NCBI GenBank assembly: GCA_049511115.1
Contig: JBEKYH010000001.1
Coordinates: forward strand, 1 to 33,706
Direction: 5' to 3'
DNA from: JBEKYH01 sp049511115
GTDB taxonomy: Bacteria > Planctomycetota > Phycisphaerae > Tepidisphaerales > Tepidisphaeraceae
DNA: 33,706 nt
The notes under the pieces were generated by a model. That model was not told where the DNA came from. It saw only the letters and a program-made list of their open reading frames with translations, and did no database searches. Shown one piece after another: positions 24,982 through 31,344 of the stretch. Numbering within the stretch: position 1 is the stretch's first letter; the number at the start of each line of letters is the position of its first letter. The translations under genes and the position numbers were made by a program.

Positions 24982-25296
24982 TCAAATCTGCGGAAAACCC
25001 TCGCCGGATTCTGCGCCCCGCGGCAGTTTTGAAAATCGGATGCCGATGATGACAAGGGTTGTTTCATCCTGGCTGTACTGAAATAGCGCGTTCAGTTCCC
25101 AGCGATCATTAGCATGCAAGCATCCGAATTGGAACATCTGACACTTCTCTCGATACGGAAAGCGCGATGGCTTGCTGAGAACGGTCGGAGCATCGCCTAA
25201 CAACCTGAGCTGTACTCCGCAAAAGCGGCGCACGGCGGACGGTAGTCTGGCAAGATCGTGCTCTGCCTCAATTGTCAGGGAGATCGCGTAGTTCAA
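24982..25296 (-). CDS. RelE/ParE-like small protein (candidate toxin)
   Basis: A 104-aa protein starting at a TTG at 25296, preceded by GGGGGAG with seven bases of spacing. Longer in-frame starts up to 25587 overlap the upstream gene completely and are rejected. The sequence NYAISLTIEAEHDLARLPSA, the proline-rich centre LSKPSRFPY and the strand pair ELNALFQYSQDETTLVIIGI follow the RelE/ParE superfamily pattern of N-terminal strand, two helices and C-terminal sheet with basic residues. In known toxins this fold cleaves mRNA on the ribosome or poisons gyrase. Canonical RelE active-site residues cannot be assigned with confidence. It overlaps the helical gene by 29 bases, implying coupled translation and a functional pair. 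A toxin role is an inference. Confidence 0.62.
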   Translation of the reverse strand: MNYAISLTIEAEHDLARLPSAVRRFCGVQLRLLGDAPTVLSKPSRFPYREKCQMFQFGCLHANDRWELNALFQYSQDETTLVIIGIRFSKLPRGAESGEGFPQI

Positions 25297-25744
25297 GTTC
25301 GATCTCCCCCAGGGATCGCGTTTGGCCACGGTGCGCCTGTTCGACAGATTTCGCGACGCCATCGACCGAAAAGCAGACGATCCCGCGCAATTCTTTCCAC
25401 GCCGCGAAGAATTCGGGTTTCCCGTCGATGGCGAATCCTTCAGTCTCCAGCCGGTGCAATAAGCCGGCCGTTTTCTCGAAGACTCCCGCGAGGCGGCGAT
25501 ATAGAGCCTCCCATTCGCTGCCAAGTCGGTCCATCTGCGCGTCTTGCTGAGCGTTGTCGGCAAGGTCGCGTTGCCAGCGATCAACATCTGTGCCGATCTC
25601 AGAAAGGAGATTCACCGCGCTCCGGGAAAGATCCTGGACGTTGTAACAAAGAAGAGCCCATCCGTGCGCATGGCTGATCTCCTCCTCCAATTCCTGGGCG
25701 GATTTCTCCGATGCTTCAACTTGATTCTTCAGGACGATGTTCAT
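25268..25744 (-). CDS. Unrecognised all-helical protein paired with the RelE-like gene
   Basis: I do not recognise a family. From the ATG at 25744 the protein has 158 residues, acidic and almost wholly helical, with coiled-coil-like stretches (VEASEKSAQELEEEISHAHG, about 9-28, and RLGSEWEALYRRLAGVFEKT, about 73-92). It has no signal peptide, membrane segment or helix-turn-helix. This start is chosen because a near-consensus promoter lies at 25817-25846, which excludes the longer 212-codon form starting at 25906. The gene overlaps the RelE-like gene by 29 bases, the usual layout for antitoxin-toxin or effector-partner pairs. As an antitoxin it would be unusual in lacking a DNA-binding motif. 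Its stop is at 25268 and the downstream start lies inside its last ten codons. Confidence 0.6.
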   Translation of the reverse strand: MNIVLKNQVEASEKSAQELEEEISHAHGWALLCYNVQDLSRSAVNLLSEIGTDVDRWQRDLADNAQQDAQMDRLGSEWEALYRRLAGVFEKTAGLLHRLETEGFAIDGKPEFFAAWKELRGIVCFSVDGVAKSVEQAHRGQTRSLGEIELELRDLPDN

Positions 25745-25759
25745 GATGATGCGCCGCAA

Positions 25760-25774
25760 CCTCTCAAAAAGAGG
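25760..25774 (-). promoter_or_regulatory. Small hairpin covering the AGAGG ahead of the helical protein gene
   Basis: On the - strand CCTCT, loop TTTTG, AGAGG forms a perfect 5-bp stem between the promoter at 25817-25846 and the ATG at 25744. The AGAGG arm is the only Shine-Dalgarno-like sequence, though 15 bases from the ATG. If real, the hairpin would hide it and reduce translation of the pair. Confidence 0.35.
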
Positions 25775-25816
25775 CGTAACCGCAGAATTACGGGAATCTG
25801 CCGACTCCCGCTGCGC

Positions 25817-25846
25817 ATTATACGAAAGAACCCGGGTCACTTCCAA
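25817..25846 (-). promoter_or_regulatory. Near-consensus sigma-70 promoter for the helical/RelE-like gene pair
   Basis: On the - strand a perfect TATAAT (25817-25822) lies 18 bases after TTGGAA (25841-25846), which matches four of six -35 bases. Transcription would begin at about 25809-25811, giving a leader of roughly 65 bases before the ATG at 25744. It is the best promoter I can see in the window, and it points away from serA. Confidence 0.6.
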
Positions 25847-25938
25847 AAGCGCTTTCCACGATACGTTCCGCCCCCGCTTGCTTGCCGGCCTCCATCCTTT
25901 TACCATTCTCCCCTTTCACAAATGGAGACGAGATTCAC

Positions 25939-27555
25939 ATGCGCATACTGGTCGCCGACAAACTCGCGGACGAGGGATTGGACTTTCTCAAGCAATCAGG
26001 GATCGCTTTTGACGTGAAAGTGGGGCTTAAGGAGCCGGAACTGGCCGCCGCGGTAGGGGGGTATGATGCCCTTATCGTGCGCTCGGGGGCCAAGGTGACC
26101 GCGAAGGTTCTGGAATCGCCCGGCCAGCTCAAGGCCATCGCCCGGGCCGGCGTGGGCGTCGATAACATTGACCTCGAAGCGGCCACGGCCAAGGGCATCC
26201 TGGTGATGAACACCGCGGAGGCCAGCACCCTTTCCACCGCCGAGCACGCGCTGGCCCTCATGATGAGCCTGGCCCGCAAAATCCCCCAGGCCGACGCGCA
26301 CGTGAAGAGCGGCCAGTGGAAGCGCACGCAATACCAGGGCACGCAGCTTGCCGGCAAGACGCTCGGCGTCGTCGGCCTGGGCCGCATCGGCCGCGCCGTC
26401 GCCAGCCGCGCCCTGGCGATGGAGATGAGCGTCATCGGCTTTGATCCCTTCTTTACCGCCCCGACCGCCCTTGAGGGGCGCGTCCGCCTGTTGCGCGACT
26501 TCGACGAATTCCTCGGCCAGGTGGATGTGATCTCCTTCCATGTTCCCGGCGGCGAAGGCACGCGCCACCTGCTCAACCGCGAGCGGCTCTTTGGCAAGTG
26601 CAAGCCCAATCTGCTGGTCATCAACGACGCCCGCGGCGAGGTGCTCGATGAGATCGCCCTGGCTGAAGCGCTCAAGGAAAAGAAGATCGCCGGCGCGGCG
26701 ATCGACGTTTATGCCACCGAGCCACCGGCAAAGGATCATCCGCTCTTCGCCTTGGAAAACGCCGTGCTGACGCCGCACCTGGGGGCCAGCACCGACGAAG
26801 CCCAGACGGCCGTTTCGTTTGAGGCATGTAAGGCCATCGTCGCATATCTTAAAACCGGCGAAATTCGCGGCGCGGTCAACGCCGGCGGATTAAAACTCGA
26901 TCTTCCCGCCGACGAGCGCCCCTTCGCCGAACTGGCCCGCCGCATCGGCACGATCCTCGCCGGCCTGTGCGACGGCGGATTCAAGACCATCACCCTCCGC
27001 GTCAGCGGCTCGCGCGCCCCCAAGCTGATGCCCACACTCCTGCGCCTGGCCGCCGTCGAATTGCTGCGGCCGCATCTGGATACGGAAGTCAACGTCATCA
27101 ACGTCGAGCACATCTGCGATACGCGCGGCATCGAACTGGCTCAAATCCAGGAACCCCACCCGCCGGCGGGCCTCGTCGGCGATATTGTCGGCGTGCGCGC
27201 CGAATGCACCAGCGGCGAAACGCACCGCATCCTCGGCACCGTCTATGCCGACGGACATCCGCGCGTCCTCCGCATCGACGGCTTTGCCATGGACATGATC
27301 CCCGAGGGGCAGATGGTCATCATCGTCAACAAGGACATGCCCGGCGTGATCGGCCTGGTCGGCTCCAGCTTCGGTGAAGCCGGCGTCAACATCGCCGATA
27401 TGGTCATCAGCCGCGAAAAACACCCCGACGGTTCGGCGACCGCACTCATGGTTCTCAAAACCGACAGCGAAGCCCCCGCTTCCCTTCTGGAACGCCTGCG
27501 GGCCAAGCCGAACATCCTGCGCGTGAAAGCGGCGTCGCTGGCGAATAAGGGGTGA
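25939..27555 (+). CDS. serA: D-3-phosphoglycerate dehydrogenase, long form
   Basis: Catalyses the first committed step of serine synthesis, NAD-dependent oxidation of 3-phosphoglycerate (538 aa, cytoplasm). The ATG at 25939 begins the conserved MRILVADKLADEGLDFL; earlier in-frame codons are not family sequence. Domains: substrate-binding part about 1-95 and 285-310, Rossmann NAD domain with GLGRIG (146-151), an intervening allosteric substrate-binding (ASB) domain about 320-455, and a C-terminal ACT domain with IIVNKDMPGVIGLVGSSFGE, typical of serine feedback control. Catalytic Arg232, Glu261 and His280 (TPHLGAST) are present. The common INCARGG reads INDARGE here, a minor deviation beside the catalytic Arg. 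It is a housekeeping gene flanked by accessory modules. Confidence 0.95.
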   Translation: MRILVADKLADEGLDFLKQSGIAFDVKVGLKEPELAAAVGGYDALIVRSGAKVTAKVLESPGQLKAIARAGVGVDNIDLEAATAKGILVMNTAEASTLSTAEHALALMMSLARKIPQADAHVKSGQWKRTQYQGTQLAGKTLGVVGLGRIGRAVASRALAMEMSVIGFDPFFTAPTALEGRVRLLRDFDEFLGQVDVISFHVPGGEGTRHLLNRERLFGKCKPNLLVINDARGEVLDEIALAEALKEKKIAGAAIDVYATEPPAKDHPLFALENAVLTPHLGASTDEAQTAVSFEACKAIVAYLKTGEIRGAVNAGGLKLDLPADERPFAELARRIGTILAGLCDGGFKTITLRVSGSRAPKLMPTLLRLAAVELLRPHLDTEVNVINVEHICDTRGIELAQIQEPHPPAGLVGDIVGVRAECTSGETHRILGTVYADGHPRVLRIDGFAMDMIPEGQMVIIVNKDMPGVIGLVGSSFGEAGVNIADMVISREKHPDGSATALMVLKTDSEAPASLLERLRAKPNILRVKAASLANKG

Positions 27556-27573
27556 TTTGGTGAGGAAGAAAGT

Positions 27574-27693
27574 GAACGCCGAGACACAGAGACGCCGAGA
27601 AGATAATTCAAAGACTTAAACGCGAAGACGCGAAGAAAGCGAAGAATTCGATCTTCCGCATTTTCTTCTCGGCGTCTCTGAGTCTCGGCGTTC
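27574..27693. repeat. Large imperfect inverted repeat with purine-rich heptamer pattern
   Basis: The left arm at 27574-27603 (GAACGCCGAGACACAGAGAC then GCCGAGAAGA) is mirrored by 27664-27693 with 29 of 30 bases complementary. The arms can be extended outward with small indels through GGAAGAAAG. The 60-base centre contains GCGAAGACGCGAAGAAAGCG, a second repeat-like stretch. It lies between the convergent ends of serA and araH, so it could fold as a long hairpin and end or stabilise both transcripts. Similar GAGACGCAGAGACGC-type repeats, often mistranslated as ETQRRRE peptides, occur as dispersed elements in many bacterial genomes; that link is from memory and not tested here. Confidence 0.8.
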
Positions 27694-27737
27694 GTCCCTT
27701 TCTTCCCAACCAGCAAGCTGATTCCGCCAAAGTGCTC

Positions 27738-28751
27738 TCACCCCTCGCGAAGTCGCTTCAACCGATCGATCACCGCCGCGGTGATCAGGATGCCGCCGCG
27801 GAAGACGTATTGGTAGAAAGTGTCGACGTTGAGGAGTTCCATGGCGTTGGTGACCGAACCCATGATGAAGACGCCCACGACGACGCCACCCATGCTGCCC
27901 ACGCCGCCGGTCAGGGCGACGCCGCCGAGGACGCAGGCGCTGATTACATCCAGTTCGAGGCCCAGGTCTGAATTCGGCTGACCGCTGCCAAAGGCACTCG
28001 CCTCGATGATGCCGGCCATCGCGGCCACCAAGCCCTGCATGGTGAAGATGAGGATTTTAGTGCGGACAACAGACACGCCGGCCAGTCGCGCGGCTTCCGC
28101 ATTTCCGCCGATCGCCATGGCATTGCGCCCGAAGGTCGTTCGATTGAGCAGCACCGAAAAGAAAATAAAGCAGCCGATCATGATCCAGACCGGCATGGGG
28201 ATAAACAATTCCCCAAAGATGTGCGTCTGGGTCACGCCCAGGAGCGTGAAGCCGGGATTATCCACGCCGACGGGATCGCCTTTCCCGACGATAAATGCGA
28301 GTCCGCGGGCAATCTGCAGGGTTCCGAGCGTGGCAATGAGGGCGTTAATTCCCACAAAAGCAATCAGAAACCCGTTGAACAGCCCAACGGCCGTTCCCGA
28401 GAGCAGGCCCGCCGCTATCCCTGCGACAACGGAATTGGTGTAATTGGTGACCACCGCGGAGACCATGCCGCTCATGACGGCCACGCTGGCGACCGACAAA
28501 TCAAAGTCGCCGGCAACCATGCAGAACAGCATCGAGCACGAAATAATCCCCACGGTGGCGACCGAACGAGACAGGCCGCGGGCATTGTGCCAGGAAAAAA
28601 AGTAAGGGATGAAGATGGAAAAAATGGTCAGCAGAATCAACAGGATCAGCAGCATTCCCGTCTTTTCCCAGAGGTCGAGCGCGTGCGTCCCGACCCGACG
28701 GGCGCGGCTGGGTGCGGGAGCCGTTGATCGCGGCGAAGGGGGATTCGTCAT
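27738..28751 (-). CDS. araH: L-arabinose-type ABC transporter permease AraH
   Basis: Inner-membrane permease of a CUT2 monosaccharide importer (337 aa, 8-10 helices). The sequence follows E. coli AraH closely: CSMLFCMVAGDFDLSVASVA, NGFLIAFVGINALIATLGTLQIARGLA (in pieces), NRTTFGRNAMAIGGNAEAAR, LAGVSVVRTKI and ISACVLGGVALTGGVGSMGG. The EAA-like interaction region is GGNAEAARLAGV. It is the third gene of araF-araG-araH, starting five bases after the araG stop. The substrate assignment rests on the sequence similarity of all three subunits; L-arabinose is most likely, but related sugars (D-galactose, D-fucose and their kin) bind this family too. Confidence 0.93.
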   Translation of the reverse strand: MTNPPSPRSTAPAPSRARRVGTHALDLWEKTGMLLILLILLTIFSIFIPYFFSWHNARGLSRSVATVGIISCSMLFCMVAGDFDLSVASVAVMSGMVSAVVTNYTNSVVAGIAAGLLSGTAVGLFNGFLIAFVGINALIATLGTLQIARGLAFIVGKGDPVGVDNPGFTLLGVTQTHIFGELFIPMPVWIMIGCFIFFSVLLNRTTFGRNAMAIGGNAEAARLAGVSVVRTKILIFTMQGLVAAMAGIIEASAFGSGQPNSDLGLELDVISACVLGGVALTGGVGSMGGVVVGVFIMGSVTNAMELLNVDTFYQYVFRGGILITAAVIDRLKRLREG

Positions 28752-28756
28752 GCGGA

Positions 28757-30328
28757 TTACCTTCTGGAAATCGTCGGAGCGGCACTTCCTTCTTCAACCG
28801 GCAGCGCCAACCGCAGCAACATCTCGGCCGTGGCCTCGCCGCGATTAAACACGCCGGCGATTTCCCCCTGCCGCATCACCGCGATGCGATCGCAAATCCC
28901 CATCACTTCCGGCAACTCGTTGGACACCACGACGACAGCCGCTCCGTTCTCGGCGAGCTTAAAAATGATCGAATAAATTTCGCTCTTGGCGCCCACGTCG
29001 ATCCCGCGCGTCGGCTCATCCAGCAGAATAATCCTGGGGTTCTCGCACAGCCACCGGCCGAGGATCACCTTCTGCTGATTTCCGCCCGACAGGTACTTGA
29101 TCGGCTGGCGCAGCGAGGGCGTTTTGATGCCAAGCTGTTCGACGAGCCGGCGCGCATTGCTCCGCTCGCGCCGGGGCATGATGAAAAACCTCAGCGGCGA
29201 AAAATGCCTTCGCCCGGACAGATTCAAATTCTCCTCGACCGACCGCACGGGGATAATCCCATCGCGCTTGCGGTCTTCGGGGCACAGGACAATTCCCTGG
29301 CGGATCGACCGCGAAGGCTTTCGCGGCCTGAGCGCTTTTCCAGCCGCGCGTATGGTGCCGCCGGACGGCCGGTCCGCGCCATAAATCAGCCGCATCAGTT
29401 CACTGCGCCCCGCGCCGACCAAGCCGAAGAACCCGATAATCTCCCCGCGCTTAATCGCAAAACTCGCCGGCGCCGGCAGCGCCGCGCCGCAAATCCCGGT
29501 TACCTCCAGCGCCGTCTCGCCGTGCTCGCGCGGGCGATATGCAAATACGTCGGTGATGGATCGCCCGACCATGCGCTGCACCAGCAGATCGCGGCTCACG
29601 CCGGTCAGGGACGCGAACGTCTCCACCTGCCGCCCGTCGCGCAAAACTGTCGCCGCGTCGCAAAGCTCAAATATCTCCTCCATGCGATGGCTCACATAGA
29701 GAATCACGCGCCCCTGCGCGCGAAGCTGCCGGATGACGCCGAACAATCGCGCCGTCTCCGCCGCCGACAGGCTGCTGGTCGGCTCATCAAACGCGATTGT
29801 TTCCGCCTTGCGCACAAGGGCCTTGGCGATCTCCACCATCTGCCGCTGCCCAATGGCCAGCGCACTCACCCGCGCCCGCGGCGAAATCTCTTCTCCCAGC
29901 AACCGCAGAATCTCCCGCGCCTGCTCGATCATGGCCGAGCGATTCACCCACCCCATCCACCCGGGAAAATGTCCCAGGCACAGGTTCTCCGCCACCGTCA
30001 TTTCCGGCACGAGATGCAATTCCTGATAAATGACGGCCACCCCGTGATGAATCGCCTGCGCGCTCGATTTGAAAACATACGGCTTGCCGCCCAGAATCAA
30101 TCGCCCTGAATCCGGTCGGTAAACGCCCGAGAGAATCTTCAGGAGCGTGCTCTTCCCCGCGCCGTTTTCGCCCAGCAGGGCATGCACTTCCCCGCCGCGC
30201 GCGTCGAACGACACATCGGTCAGCGCTTTCACGCTGGGAAACGATTTGCTCACGCCATCAAAGCGAAGATGCGACACCGCCGCGGGCGATCGGCTCTCAT
30301 CCGGAGGGCTTGGCTCTGGGGACTCCAT
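28757..30328 (-). CDS. araG: L-arabinose-type ABC transporter ATPase AraG (two nucleotide-binding domains)
   Basis: Energises the AraFGH importer at the inner membrane (523 aa). Domain 1 has Walker A GENGAGKST, signature variant LAIGQRQMVEIAKAL and Walker B IAFDEPTSSLS. Domain 2 has the degenerate Walker A GLVGAGRSELMRLIYG usual for CUT2 ATPases, signature LSGGNQQKVILGRWL and Walker B IILLDEPTRGIDVGAK. One fused polypeptide with the second site degenerate is normal for this family. The start is nine bases after the araF stop and the stop is five bases before araH, so the three genes form a tight operon. The ATP site in domain 1 appears intact. Confidence 0.94.
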   Translation of the reverse strand: MESPEPSPPDESRSPAAVSHLRFDGVSKSFPSVKALTDVSFDARGGEVHALLGENGAGKSTLLKILSGVYRPDSGRLILGGKPYVFKSSAQAIHHGVAVIYQELHLVPEMTVAENLCLGHFPGWMGWVNRSAMIEQAREILRLLGEEISPRARVSALAIGQRQMVEIAKALVRKAETIAFDEPTSSLSAAETARLFGVIRQLRAQGRVILYVSHRMEEIFELCDAATVLRDGRQVETFASLTGVSRDLLVQRMVGRSITDVFAYRPREHGETALEVTGICGAALPAPASFAIKRGEIIGFFGLVGAGRSELMRLIYGADRPSGGTIRAAGKALRPRKPSRSIRQGIVLCPEDRKRDGIIPVRSVEENLNLSGRRHFSPLRFFIMPRRERSNARRLVEQLGIKTPSLRQPIKYLSGGNQQKVILGRWLCENPRIILLDEPTRGIDVGAKSEIYSIIFKLAENGAAVVVVSNELPEVMGICDRIAVMRQGEIAGVFNRGEATAEMLLRLALPVEEGSAAPTISRR

Positions 30329-30337
30329 GAATGACGG

Positions 30338-31318
30338 CTATTTCATCCCTTGATCTTGCATGACCTGCTTCCAATTGGTGCGGTCAATGAACGTGGCGCG
30401 GCGGATGAACGTCGTCATCGGCGGCGGCGTGCCATCTTTCACCCAATGAAAAACCAATTCCGCCGTCTGATACCCATGCTTGTTGGGGCTGAGAAGGAGC
30501 GAGCCGATGAACCCGGTCTCCTGCGGCTTGGCCAATTCATCGGAGCAATCCGTTCCATTGATGCCGCAGCCGATGCAATCCGCCGGGGCGATGCCATGTG
30601 TCTCCGTGGCCCGCACCGCGCCAAGGACGGCCCGGTCGTTCATCCCCACGATGAGCCAATGCTTCACCTCGGGATGCTGCGTCAGGCAAATGTCACCGGC
30701 CGCGTAACTTCCCGGAATGTCGGTGGTTTTATTCGGCGCTTTGTACAATTTATCCTTCGGGAACCCGGCCTCGATCAGCGCCTCCTGCGCCCCGTCGGTG
30801 CGCTGCTTGGCGGTGTCCAGTTCATCATGCGTGCAGACGCACGCCGCGGTATCCGCCAAATTCCAACCGCGCCTTTTGAGTTCGGCGAATTCGACTTCCC
30901 CCGCCTGGTGGCCGATATCATGCGGGCTCATGCCCAGGTGCGGCACGGTGGTCATGATGTTGCCTTTGCCGTCCACGAATTGATCGTCCACCGTCATGAA
31001 CTTCAGCCCGTTCTGCTGCGCCTTGGCCACAATCGCCGGTCCCAGCCGGGGGTCGGGGGTGCAGATGACAAAGCCCGACGCGCCGACGGTTCCCAGGTCG
31101 TCGATTGCCGCGAGGACTTTACCCCCGTCGGTGACGCCGATCTTGATCAGCTCAAACCCATCCGCGTCGGCCGCCTTCTGCGCGAACGTCCATTCCGTCT
31201 GAAACCAGGGTTCTTCCGGCTGTTTGACGAGGAAGCCGATTTTGATTTTCGCCTGATCGGCCCCGCCTAATAGAGTCACCGCGAACAGCGCGGCCAGCGT
31301 ACACAGCATTTTTCGCAT
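30338..31318 (-). CDS. araF: L-arabinose-binding periplasmic protein AraF
   Basis: Periplasmic substrate-binding protein (326 aa) delivering sugar to AraGH. A signal peptide (MRKMLCTLAALFAVTLLGGA) precedes a mature sequence very close to E. coli arabinose-binding protein: KIGFLVKQPEEPWFQTEWTF, GFVICTPDPRLGPAIVAKAQ, VDDQFVDGKGN, QHPEVKHWLIVGMNDRAVLG and GINGTD. Lys and Glu of VKQPEEPW, the Arg in KQRTDG, and Asn of GMND and GING, positions that contact sugar in the E. coli protein, are kept. The family binds L-arabinose and also D-galactose and D-fucose. It follows the GH95 gene by 26 bases, suggesting the transporter takes up a sugar released by that enzyme or made alongside it. Confidence 0.94.
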   Translation of the reverse strand: MRKMLCTLAALFAVTLLGGADQAKIKIGFLVKQPEEPWFQTEWTFAQKAADADGFELIKIGVTDGGKVLAAIDDLGTVGASGFVICTPDPRLGPAIVAKAQQNGLKFMTVDDQFVDGKGNIMTTVPHLGMSPHDIGHQAGEVEFAELKRRGWNLADTAACVCTHDELDTAKQRTDGAQEALIEAGFPKDKLYKAPNKTTDIPGSYAAGDICLTQHPEVKHWLIVGMNDRAVLGAVRATETHGIAPADCIGCGINGTDCSDELAKPQETGFIGSLLLSPNKHGYQTAELVFHWVKDGTPPPMTTFIRRATFIDRTNWKQVMQDQGMK

Positions 31319-31344
31319 GATTCCCTCGTTGTTTCATCAGATGG

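Noticed and set aside
25297..25587. Longer 201-codon form of the RelE-like gene starting at 25587
   Set aside because: The added 97 residues lie in another frame of the helical protein and carry no family signal; the TTG at 25296 with GGGGGAG fits better.
25745..25906. Longer 212-codon form of the helical protein starting at 25906
   Set aside because: The TATAAT promoter at 25817-25846 lies inside this extension, so a transcript from it cannot include the upstream start.
27243..27716. 157-aa reading frame on the - strand starting MLVGKKGTNAETQRRREENA
   Set aside because: The N-terminal part is the inverted repeat translated, and the rest is antisense to serA. ETQRRRE peptides of this sort are a familiar artefact of such repeats.
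28712..30109. 465-codon open frame on the + strand
   Set aside because: Antisense to araG; Arg/Pro/Gln-rich translation and no motif.
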